Assembly: GCF_000189635.1 (NCBI RefSeq)
Contig: NW_002476163.1
Span: 558,001-622,000 of the forward strand
DNA length: 64,000 bases
Reading direction: 5' to 3'
Source: Tetrahymena thermophila SB210
Lineage: Eukaryota; Ciliophora; Oligohymenophorea; Hymenostomatida; Tetrahymenidae
A program made the position numbers and the translations under genes. This document shows, piece by piece, positions 1 through 12,100 of the stretch. The notes below the pieces were generated by a model, which saw only the letters and a program-made list of their open reading frames with translations, did no database searches and was not told where the DNA came from. Numbering within the stretch: the stretch's first letter is position 1; each line of letters begins with the position of its first letter.

Positions 1-1968
1 AATATAAATTTAATATAGAAAAGCTAGTAATTTTAATCTGAAGAAGAAAGCGAAAAAGATTTTGAGAAAAGTGAAGGTGAGTCAGAAAAAGTTAATAAAG
101 TTGCAGATTAGGGATCTATTAACAATAGCAACAAAAGTCAAGGTTCAGCCTTAAGCTAATTAAAAAAAACAGTGGTAAAAAAGCTTCTTTAAAAGAAATC
201 TATAAAGAAAGTACAAATGTTAGCATTTTATATGATAATCTCCTTTTTGCTAATATTTATTACAGTAGTTGTCACACATTTTGACCTTTAATCTAAAATT
301 TCTCATTAATAGATTTCTTTTGATTTCTCTTCTTGGCAGGATATTTACTAAACATATCTTCTATAAGGATTAAACTGCTATTAAATTTATTAATTAATTT
401 CACTTTAATAATATACATTCTCTAAATACCCAGCTGCTTAAGATTTACAACTTCAATTAGCTTAGGATATTTAAAATATATATTCTAATTAAAAGGCTAA
501 CATTATTAATTTAATGGATTAAGATATTAACTAAGTTTTTGTTAAATAAGAGCTAGTTAATACTTAAATAGATTTTGTGTACCTTACACCTACTTTCAAG
601 AATATAACTACTTAGACAAGTTTTTTTAACTCATTAATAGTATTAATGAATTTTGTTCCATCATTATTCATGTAAAATTAGTATGGGCTCATTAAAGAAC
701 TTGAGCTAATGGTAAATGCTGGGGCTATATAAAATTCTTTGACTAAAGTAAGTAATGAGCAAGGAGGCTAAGAATAAAAATTAAATAATGATATCAAACA
801 ATCCTCATCTCTTACTTTAATATTAGTATCCGTGATTACAGCAATTATGGCTGTATTTATTATACCATTTTATTATGTTTTTCAAAGAAAGTAAGAAAAA
901 GTGTTGAGGTATTTTGCAACTATTGAACCTGAAAGTATTGCAGAGATGTCCGAAAAGTTATATAAAATTTTAGAAAACCTTGTCAAAAAAAAGAAAATTT
1001 TTGACAACAAAAATGAAAAGGAAGAACATATAAGCCATCATTAAATTAAATAAAATATTAAAAAATAAAAAAAACACATTTCTACATCATCACTTCCTAA
1101 ATTTAATCTAAAAATAACATTTTATGCTTTTTTGCTTTTAGCTACAATATCTGTGTAGCCAATAGTCAACTATTTCTTAACAAATCTATAAGTAGATCAG
1201 CAAACATAAATTTAATCCTTTGTAATAAAATTGTATTAGTTAAAGGAGTTCATGTATTCAGTTTACTATACCCTTTCAATATACTCAGCAAAGGTAGCTA
1301 ACCCTTATGTAACTCTAATCCCTTCTGAATAAATATAGCAATATTTTTTAGGTTATGTCGTTCAAGCTAATTAATTTGGTAGTTAGTTTGTCAGTGATTT
1401 AGGATATATACAAAGCGGTTAAATATTTCATGATAGCAATACTTTAAAATCTGCCAGTATTATATTATCTGGAGATATTTGCCAGTATCTAAAAATTAGT
1501 TCGAATTACACATTAACTTATGATTAATGCTCTACAGTTTACAATGGAGCTTATAGCAAAGGTCTTATAAATGCATACTCAGTTTTCATGTTAAAGAGAT
1601 AAGGGATGTATGAAATTTGCAGCAAACCCTAAGACGATTCTACATTTTCATACATAGATAAATACTTTTTAGAAAACTCCCCTATAGAAGATAGTATTTT
1701 TTTTTATATATTCGAAGAATCAATAACAGAATTATAAAATTTAGTAAAGTATTAGAATAGTCTCTTCAAGCAAACTGTTGATTACACTTAGATTTCTTTA
1801 TTCATATTTGAAGTTTGCCTTTTAACACTATTACTACCTATAGTTGTAATACCATTTTTTAATTACATTAATAATAGAGTAAATACAGTCATGCAGATGT
1901 TTTCGATATTGTAAATAAAATACATTCTCGAAAATACTTATTTGATGCATTTTATAAAATAATATTGA
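1..1968 (+). CDS. TmcB/TmcC-like large membrane protein, C-terminal part (5' end outside window)
   Basis: The reading frame is open from base 1 (frame 1) to TGA at 1966-1968, giving 655 codons with many TAA/TAG as Gln and no TGA. Visible parts: an acidic, Ser-rich cytoplasmic stretch (residues 1-60 of the fragment), a membrane helix at about 71-92, a non-cytoplasmic loop, helices at about 271-295 and 373-394, a second long loop with several Cys, and a final helix at about 598-623 followed by a short tail. This order matches the C-terminal membrane module of the five complete genes downstream, so I infer it is the 3' part of another array member. It differs from them: this part has no introns, where the others have two, and the LFGTF and TLPYPI signatures are eroded. 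The N-terminal PAS region is expected to lie upstream and is not seen. Confidence 0.75.
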
Positions 1969-1984
1969 TTGATTGATTGATTGA
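1965..1984. repeat. (TTGA)5 microsatellite over a stop codon
   Basis: Five perfect TTGA units span the stop codon of the preceding gene. Because the period is four, the repeat supplies a second in-frame TGA at 1978-1980. Confidence 0.9.
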
Positions 1985-2380
1985 TCTATTCAGTACTTTT
2001 AAACTTTGTTATGTAGAGAAAATAGTTTTATTTTTATATTAATGTCAAATATATTTTACTTTTTAAAATAATTATTTCTTTGAAGAATTTAATTTAAATA
2101 AATAAAAGTGTATTTCTTTGAAGTGTATTTTAATTTTTATTAGAAATTAATAACTTTACTAATTAGTAAAATATTTTTTTATTTAGAGATGAACTTTATT
2201 TAAAATACTTTGATTTACCAAAATAATAAATGGGCTTTGTAAGAATGCATTCAAATATTTTTAAATTCACATTATTAATCAGAAATATTTTTTTATTAGA
2301 AATATAAAGAAAAATTAGATATCAGAAATTTATTAAAAATATTAAATCAAATCTTTTTAAAGTTAACAATATAATTAAAT
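1969..2380. other. Intergenic spacer
   Basis: Very AT-rich sequence with poly-A and poly-T runs, containing the end of the TTGA repeat and no reading frame resembling its neighbours. It should hold the 3' end of the Tmc-like gene and the promoter of the leishmanolysin-like gene, but I see no specific motif. Confidence 0.6.
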
Positions 2381-5300
2381 ATGAAATATAATAAGGTGAT
2401 TTTTATAAACATATTTGCTCTTTATCTTTTTATTAAGCATTTAGACTGTGCTGAAATCTTTTAAGAGATAGATTAATCTCAAATTTCAAATTAAGATAAT
2501 ATTTATCAAGTGTAATTTAGAAATGATTATTCAATAACATAATATCAAAGTATTAATGAATTCATTCAATAAAGTTAAATGAATTTAAATTAATATCAAA
2601 ATCAATAAAAAATGGAAAATTTAGTGAAAGGAAGAATATTAAATTAAGTAAATTAAATAAGATTAACTGCAAATTTTGATAATATACTCAATAATGTACC
2701 ATATTATTAAACCAAATTAGTCAAGAGAGCTTTTAGATTAGTATCATATGAAATAAGTAAAATCTTATCAATAGTGAGGAGCTCAGACACTTTAAAGCTA
2801 GAATAGTAAAAGTGCAGTAGCATAGTTTATAGCACCGCTGAATATAACAATGGAATACCATAAAGTGACCTTCATATTTACATTAGTAAATATGATTAAT
2901 AGCTATTAAAGTAGTCTGAGAAAGTAATTATATGCTAATACAATAATAATTAAAGAGCTTCAGTAGGAATAATAAGTCTAGATTTCTCAAATTACAACAT
3001 CTAGGATCAATCTTTTTTGTAATCAATAATAGCATAGGAACTATTTTCTTAAATTTACCATCTTCTAGGATTAAATAAAGATTTAATAGCTAGATTTGTT
3101 GATAGTAAAGGAGTTCAAATTACTTTAGATAAAATAATTTCAACATAAGAATATCAGTTTTCATATAATGTGCTGATAACAAATCAAATTCAATTAGTAT
3201 CTCGATAAATGTTTAATTGTAATGACATAGAAGGAATATTAACAGAAATTAATGTAAGACTTAAATATTTATTTTTAGATTAATATTTATTATATTTTAA
3301 TTTAATAAACAAAAGCTTGAAAAAAGCATATACTTCTCTAAGGTTTTTGTAAACCCTCAGTCTCTTGGTGCTGATAAAGTTTTAAGTGGAAGAATATTTG
3401 TTGGTTAAATTGATTTAGCGTTTTTAAAAGACACAGGATTTTATCCTTTAGTTAATAACCCATACCAACAAAATGAAAGTGATTAATCACTAGCTTATTA
3501 AAAGGGTTGTGATTTTTATAAATAATTATGTTTCTAAGATAGCAATTTACAAAATTTTTGTTCATAAGATATTAAAAAGTGTGATAATAATCATTATGGA
3601 ATTGCTGAATGTAACTATTTTGATTCTTAAATACCATGCAAGATTTATCAAGTAGTTGATATAAATCAATTTTGCTTTAACAGAGAAAGTAATTACAAAA
3701 ATGATTTTAATTATTATGGTAATGATAGTCGATGTTTCGAAAGTACTTTAATAAGAATTAATTCAGATACTTCAAATACTGATTAAGCAAGATGTCTTTA
3801 AAATAAATGTATTTCAAATAATACATAAATTCAAATTTAATTTAACTCAGAGACACTTATTTGTTCTGAAGAAAATTAAAAAGTGGTCTCTGTCTAAAAT
3901 AAAGGATATATTATCTGTCCTAGCAATTTTGAATAATTTTGTCAACAAAATATAGAGTAATGCATAAACAACTGCTCATAAAATGGGTTATGTATAAACG
4001 GAAAGTGTGAGTGCTATCCTGGATACTCAGGAGATTATTGTTAAAGTAAAATTGATTTTTATTACATTTTAATAAAATAATGTATGTTAAATTAATAATT
4101 TAAACTCATCTAAAATATCAATCAAAATAATAAAAATTAAAAAAAATAGAAAATAAAAATTAATTCTAGCTGAATTTTTCTAATTCACTTTAACGATTAA
4201 ATATAATAAAAATTTTTAATTAAAAGATATAAATTGCGTTGAAAATAATCTATTTGGGTGCTAGTAATGTTCTTAAGATGGATCGAATATCTGCTTAAAA
4301 TGCTATTAAGGATTGTACTTAAGCATTAATAAGTAAGAGTGTTTACAAGACTGCTAAACTGGTTAATTTGTTGATTAAGTGAATCAGTAGTGTAAAGCTT
4401 GCTAATAAGGTTGCAAATATTGTATCAATAATGAATCATGCATTAATTGTGCAGATAATTGGTATTTAAATTAAGTTAATTAATGTGTTTCTAAATGCCC
4501 TGATGGTTATTTTTAAGAATAAATTTAATAAACACTACTTAATGGCTAATAGATAAGTAAATGGGTATGTTCAAAGTGCCACTAAGCGTGTACTACTTGC
4601 TTTGGATACCAAATAAATTAATGTAGTGAATGCAAGAAATATTATACCCTTGTACCACAAAATACTTGCTAACATCCGAAATGTGATTCTAATTATTATG
4701 CGTTAAATGATAAGATATGCATTTAATGTCCTAGCAATTGCTTAAGTTGCACTGCTAATGAAATGTGCTATAGATGTGAAAATGGATTTATACTAATTAA
4801 TGGTAAATGTCAGAATTCTATATGCAAACCTGGATAGATTTTTATTGAAAGCACTTTAAAATGTGAATATTGTGATGAAGGTTGCACATAGTGCATAGGA
4901 AAAAAATCGAATTGTTCGAATTGTTAATAAAACTATTATTTTTGGAATAATCAGTGTCTATAAACTTGCCCTTATGGTTTTTACAAATAACTTAATCCTC
5001 AGAACCTATCTGGAAATTCAAATGTTTAACCTAATTAAAATAAATAACAAATAGGAATGACTAGCAACTATTGCTCACCTTGCCATTAAACTTGTAGTGA
5101 TTGTATAGGTCCTAGTTAAAATGATTGTAGTAGTTGTCCACCAAATTATTATTTGAATGTTTAAGATAAATCATGCAAAAAAAGTTAATTAAGTAATTGT
5201 ATTATGGCTTTATCTTAAGATGTGTGTTTATAGTGTGATGCTTACTATTTTCTTTAAAATAGTAAATGTTAGCCTAATAGTTGTTCTCCAAATTTTTATG

Positions 5301-8300
5301 CTTTAAGTGTAGATAATTTATAAGGTTTTCTAGCTGTTTAACCTTCATACAAATGCTTACCTTGCTCATATGGATGTGAAGCATGTACAAATTAAAATAC
5401 ATGCTAGCAATGCTCAAACGGATTTTAATTAGACCCTGAAAGCAATTAATGTATTCTCCTTAATAACTCTTGCTTAGATGGATAATATTTTGATTTTTAG
5501 AGTTAGTTATGCTTAGATTGTTCATAGAATTGCTTAAAGTGTAGAGATTCAAATATTTGTTTATCCTGTAATAATAATTATTATTTGGTCAATTATTCAT
5601 GCTAGTTACCTATAATACCTCCTAAAACTTACTATAACTCTTTATTACAGCAGTTTTTAATGTGTGCAAATCCTTGTTCTTCGTGTAAAGATACTAATTC
5701 TTGTAATTATTGCTATGATCCAACAGATGTATTATATTAAAGCTAGTGTATTCATTAGTGCCCAACTGGCTATTTCAAATAAGGTAATGGCTAAACAAAT
5801 TTGTCTCAATGTAAATAATGTGACAAAACATGCCTTCTTTGTAAAGATCAGCTACCAACTTCATGTACTGTTTGTTAGGAAGGTTATGAATATTATTCTG
5901 ATCTGAGCCTTTGTCTTCCTTAATGCTCTAATTAATTTAATGTAGGCCTTTACTATGATGTAGCTCAATAAAAATGTGTTTAATGCATGAAAAATTGTGT
6001 AAAATGCTAAAATTAAAATACATGCACTATATGCTAATAAGGGATGTTTTATGATATATCATAAGAGTAGTGTTCGAACTGCATGGATGGATGTAATATC
6101 TGCTCTGATATAAATACTTGTCAATAGTGTTAAGTTGGTATGGTTTATGCTAATCAGCAATGCTAAAAAATATGTACTGTAAAAGATTTAAACTGCTTAA
6201 GATGTGATCCAATAACTAATGTCTGCTTACAATGCTAATCAGGTTAGCCAGTATAAAGCAATGGATTTTGCCCAGTAAAATGTAATTTATAAAATTGCTA
6301 AAGATGCTCTAGCTCCACACAATGTGGTGAGTGTGATGATGACTATTATTTGGATATTAATTTATAATGTTAAATTAAATATTGTGAATTATCTTTTTGC
6401 AAATAGTGTAATTTCGATAAATATATACCTTACTGCACTAAATGTTAAAAAGAATACTTGCTAACAGAAGACGGAACGTGTTCTTCTAAATAAGTAACTT
6501 TTATTTTTAAATTTAATTTTGTAATTTATTTTACTATTTAAAAGTGCCCTTAATTTGGATAACAATGCTAACAGTGCTAAAATGATAATAGTTGTAAAAT
6601 CTGTATAAATGGTTTTTATTATTCTAAAGAGTATAATTAATGTCTTTCTTGTCCAGATAAATGCTCAAGCTGTGATTAATTTTAATGTTTTTAGTATAAT
6701 ACTTGTCCGAATGGATAGTATTTGTTTGAAAAGCAATGTTTGAACTGCTTTGAATAGTGTTAAAAATGTAATGGCCCAAACAAAAGTGACTGCTTGGATT
6801 AAGAATTATAACAAAACTGTCATTACACTTGCAAAGAATGCTTAGGTACAGATTATAATTAGTGCATTTCCTGTCCTGAAAACAGAATTTTAACTTTTTA
6901 CTATAATGTAAAATATGGAGAGTGCATGTGCCCTTATGGTACTTATGATACACTACAAATTAAGTGCATGGGTAAACAAAAAATAAAATTATTTTTATAA
7001 ATTAAGCCTATTTTTTTTTAAAATTTTCTTTTATAATTAATAAATAAAGAAGGACACTTGGACTAAATACAAAGAGATTTAACTATAGGATTTTCGTATT
7101 TAGGAGCAGTAGGAGTTATTGCCTAAAGCATATTAAGCTTGAATCCAGCAATGTTTTATCTACTAAGTGAGTTTGCATAAACTCTTGGCTAGATCTAATA
7201 TGTAATTTTTTAAAGATATAATATTGATAAAAATTCTAATTAATATGATAACAATTATTAAACAAATTAAATAAATAGATAAACATAAAAAAAGCATATG
7301 ATTTTGATGAGACTGTTTATGCACTTTAGCATTTTAATTATAATATTTTATCAGGAGTTGGCTCTAATGTAAAGCCTTAAGAATAAAAGTCTACCTTAAG
7401 AATTTTAGAGGTCAGATTAGAAGATCTTGAAAAAATAACAAGCTTCTATAAGACTAATAATTTTCTGTCAAATTCAGAAATTTTGATCCTTTTAAACGCA
7501 GCATGCTTTAGCCTGATGGTTTTCTCAAATTGCTTAGTGCATAATGAAACTTTAAAATAATATAAGAATTTTAAATCTGTTCTCAGAGTCTTCAGATTCT
7601 CTCTTCCTGCTTTTATGCTTGTTCTTACTTCGAGCGAAATGTGCGTAACAATCTAACTTTAAATGAAAAAATTTGATTTAGACTCTGGTCAGGTTTTTGC
7701 TTTATTATTATCAATTATTTTCTTTACATATTAATTCGTCTGGATTGTTATCATTATTATCTAGTTGGGAATTAAAAATTCTATCAGAAAAAAAGAGCAC
7801 AAACTCATTTTTAGAATTTTTAATAGAAAGAGATTTTGGTAGCGCATATTTCTAGCTTTATTATTTGTGAAAAAACAATTTTTGAGCATTATACTTATTA
7901 ATGTTTTTAAATAGCCTATTACCCTTTTATTTATCTAACTAATTACAGAGGTTGTATTTTCGATATACATTATTGTAATTAAGCCATACAGAGGCACTAT
8001 ATTCAAAAGATTCGCACTCTTAAACTAGTTTACATATATTATAGTTAATATCTTTTTGATATTAATCTCTAGTAATGAAGATCAACAGAGTGAAACAAAG
8101 CCTATTTTATATATATTTATTCTTTCTCTAATCCTATTAGTACTAGTTCTGTACTCAATATTTAGTTTTTATTTGATTATAAAGTTTGTCTCTTAAAAAG
8201 TTGCAAGAAACTTAACTAATAGAAACGAAAAAACTGCAATATTACAAAAAAATCATGTATCTTCTATAACCTTAAGAAAAACAAGTACATCTGAAAATCA

Positions 8301-8499
8301 AGTCTTAAATTAAATTTAAGAAATTTAAAGCCAGAAAAAAAATTAAAAATATACTGTTAGTAACAACTAACCTAATAATTTTGAGTTAGTTAATATAGAC
8401 TAAAACAATGAGTAGAATACAGACAATATTTTTATAACAAATGATTGCTAAATTAATGTAGATGAAGAGCACTAGTTTTAATTTGCTAAAGATAAATGA
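2381..8499 (+). CDS. Leishmanolysin-like (M8) protein, zinc ligands missing, with Cys-rich repeats and multi-pass C-terminus
   Basis: Six exons: 2381-3253, 3316-4045, 4227-6493, 6545-6971, 7050-7201, 7279-8499; 1889 aa. The ATG is followed by a hydrophobic signal peptide (residues 1-23). The first 530 residues follow leishmanolysin order: a region with an NNNQRASVG block, a helix where the HEXXH zinc site should be, the conserved GADKVLSG and LKDTGFYP blocks, a run of Cys-rich loops, and an EGF-like module (CxxxCSxNGLCxNGxCxCxxGYSGDYC pattern). At the active site the sequence is AQELFSQIYHLLGL: only the Glu (E220) survives, both HEXXH His are gone, and no third-ligand His is visible in the shortened GRIF segment. 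Residues of about 535-1430 are furin/growth-factor-receptor-like Cys-rich repeats. About 1440-1800 holds several membrane helices, then a polar tail. I infer a cell-surface pseudoprotease, receptor or adhesin. The introns of 51 and 78 nt are multiples of three without in-frame TGA. Confidence 0.85.
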
Positions 8500-9106
8500 T
8501 TTAAAATGATTTAGATTTTATTTTCATAAGATATTATAGTAATGTATACATTTTTGAATTTGTTTTAGTTAAAAAATGTATTTTTGAAAATTCAATTGTT
8601 TTGATAATTTTTTTAATTCAGTAAAAATAGAAAAAAATTTTTTTGACCTTTTCGGATCTTTTAAATTTTATTTTGCAAGTGAAGTTGAATTCATACACTT
8701 AAAAAGTTATCAAAAAAATCATTTATTTTTTAAAAAGAAAGAAGTATTTTACTTAGATTTTTATTTGGTTATTTTTATAAAAATATACCAATTTAGTTGC
8801 TTACTGCAAGCGTGTATAAAATAAACCAGTACAGCGATGTAGTTCATATTATGAAATCATACTTATTCTTATGTTATGTTATAAATTTTACTTATTAATT
8901 TATTTAGTATGACTAAATTTCGTTATTGACTCAAAAAAAAAAACTCGGAGATCAAAAATTATAAAAAAAAAGAGTTTTGTATGAATTTTATTTATTTTTA
9001 TTACTTTTGATTTATAGTAAATTATTTATACTATTACTAAACGTCAATAGAATTACTGTAGTGAATTTAATTAAAAACAAAAAGACAGATATAATAATTA
9101 GTAAAA
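8500..9106. other. Intergenic spacer
   Basis: AT-rich spacer between the leishmanolysin-like gene and the first complete Tmc-like gene. It holds a few poly-A runs and no supported reading frame or RNA. Confidence 0.6.
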
Positions 9107-12100
9107 ATGAACAAACAAAGCCAGTTTATTAATAAATTAGGGATAAGGCAAACAGAAAATTTCAAAAAATCGATCGTTTCGTTAACTGATTCATTTAGAA
9201 GGTTTTATGTTGAAGATATTATACATATTTTAAAGTAATATAAAAGGAATACTTATGTTGGTAGCATTTTGCTTTTGATCAAAATAATAGAGTAGCTTCT
9301 AATAATACTAAATTCTACTTTAGCATAATAACTTATTAAGATTGAAAATTATTTTGAAATAGCTTAAAAGTATAACATCAATATTTACTTTGATGACAAT
9401 CAACAAGCTTGTTCAACAATGACCTATTTTTTTATTGCTTTTAATTCAGTTTTGCTAATCTTTTTGATATTCAAATTTATTTAGAAGATACTATTACTAA
9501 ATGATAATAATGATAAAATAAAATTATTATCCTTTGAAAAGAATATGGAAAAAAAAAGAAGCATTGATAAAGAGTATTATGTAGAGATTTTATTCTCTTT
9601 TTTATTCTAAGTTTATAGTCATGCACTGGCTATCCCTTCCTTTATGGTAGCCAGTAAGAATATAAATGCCTTTTCAATTATCAACATATCGCTCACATAT
9701 TTATTAGGTATATACTAATATAAAAATTAATCATATTTCTTTTAATTTTAATAATTAAATCTATCATCTTACTTACTATTTTTATTTTTTTAATTAGTAT
9801 TAATTATTTCAAATAATGACTATGACTACATCATGAAATCAAGCGATTCTCTCAGATAGAAATATTCTAATTTATATTTTCTTTAATAAATTGTAGAAGG
9901 ATTAGTCTATATTTTAGTCATATAATTTGATAATGAACAGAGTGCTTTGTTAATACTTTTTATTTCTATTTTAGAAATATTAAGATTAGCCTTTTTGTAG
10001 CCTTATTTTGATGAAAATATTTAGATTTTGGCTACTTTCTTATAGGTTTACTTTTTTTTGTGTCTATCTACCTTTTACATACTAATTTAGTTTGCGTATA
10101 AGTCTAATCATTTATTAAGCGTTTTCATACTCTTGTATATCCCTCTTACTTTCTGTGCAAGCAAGTAAATCTAAGTCATAACTCATTAATATTAAGTTAA
10201 CTAGTTTGAAAAAGGTTTATAAAATGATGAAAATATTGGTCCAGAAATTCTAAATTATATAGCAAGAAAAACAGTTTTTAATGTAATTAAAGATGAAAAT
10301 AGTTAAAATCATGCAGAAATAAAACATATAGCATACCTTATTAAGTGCAATATACTAAGATGGAATCTTTATAGAAAAGAAATTGAATAGTCTCATAAAA
10401 ACTAAGAGAATGAAATTCATGAAATAGAAGAATTACTACAAGAAAAAGAAGAAAATTTACTTGGAGGCTATCAAGTAGATGCTACTGAATAAAAAGGTAG
10501 GTTATACATAGGGAAAGAATAAGTATTTGGAGAAAACAAAGATATGAAAAAAGCTTTAAGAAACTTATTTAACAGCTTGTACATAAAGGAGAGGAACAGC
10601 AAATAATTCACTATGATAGATATTTATTATCTGATATATATCGTTGAAGTCTTAAAAAATTATTAGTTTTTTGAGCTCACTACAACTTAAATTTCTAAAA
10701 ACATTAGCCTAAAGCATTAATAAATTTTGTATACAGTTATGAAAGAAGTAGAAAGGCAAAAATAAATCATAAGTACTCTTAAAGACTAGAATAAATTATT
10801 TGACTAGTCATATTATGAAGCTCTAATATATGATGAGCTTATACTCTAAACACAGAGCTAACTTGAAGATGCTGTTTAAAAAAAAATACAATTACTGTAA
10901 TTTATGAAATAAAAATATATAAATCTAGAGGAACTGTAAATTTAGTTAGAGTATTTATTATCAGCAAGAGAATAGCTGATAAAATCTATCACTCTGATGG
11001 TAAGGGTCAATGAATATAACTAACATTTGTATGACATTTACTTGAATTTTTTAGAAACTCTGGCATTTAGTGAAACTGATATTAAATTAGAGAGGTACAA
11101 TAGATATAAACAAGGATAGAGATAAATATATTTTTAAATGAACTCTACTGATGCGTGCATTGTATTTGCATCTCTTAAGAATGAAAAAAATATCAAAATA
11201 GTGAAGGTATCCAATAATATTGAACACTTTTTAGGATATTAAAAATAGCATTTAATTAATAATTCTATAGAAATGATTATGCCTTCGCCATATGCATAGA
11301 TTCATAATGAGTATGTAATGAACTTTTTCGCTATGGGAGATACATAGAGTTATCTTTAAACTTTACTTTTATTTGCGCTTACTTCATCTAATCATATAAT
11401 TCCTGTAAACGTTGATATTAAAGTAAACTTGCTGGAAGCTGAAAAAGAGTTTGGGATGACTGCTTTTATTTAGAAGTAAAAAACTCAAACTCAATATATT
11501 TTATTTGATTCATCAAGTAGCAAACTAATATCAATGACTCCTGAGATAAATTAATTTATTTTTTCAACTATTCATAACTTCAATAAAGTAGCTCTTGCTT
11601 CTTTTTTCCCATTTATTTAGCATTTTAAGACAACTGTTGGTTCATCATTATTTTCTAAAACCTCTTAAATGACTTTAAATTCAATAAGAACTAAATAACT
11701 ATTTTCAAACTAATCAATCAGATCACTCAACTCAGATGAAAATAGAACCAATAAAAGCAAAGATCATAAAAAACCAAAAAGCCTTAAAGATTAATATATT
11801 ATTCAGAAATAAATCGTTGAAGCAAAGGATAAGTAAAATGACGTCACAAAAAAGTAATAAGATGATTAATACCAAAGAGAATAAAACAGAAAATAGCATA
11901 TTATTAATTCGCTAAGAGATAGAGATATTGAAGATTCATTTTAGGAAGATGATGATAGAAAATATAGAAACTTATAATTTTTACTAGTTATTAACTCTCA
12001 AGATAATTTATTTATGTAATTAAAATCAAGGAGAGTGCAATCACTGAGTGATTTTAAATTCTATTTAATGAATTTAAACTTATATACCTGCCCTTCTCCA

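Noticed and set aside
5664-6953. Short standard-code reading frames on both strands inside the leishmanolysin-like gene (5664-5906 +, 6624-6953 -)
   Set aside because: They are out of frame with the continuous Cys-rich reading frame seen with TAA/TAG as Gln; they are shadows.
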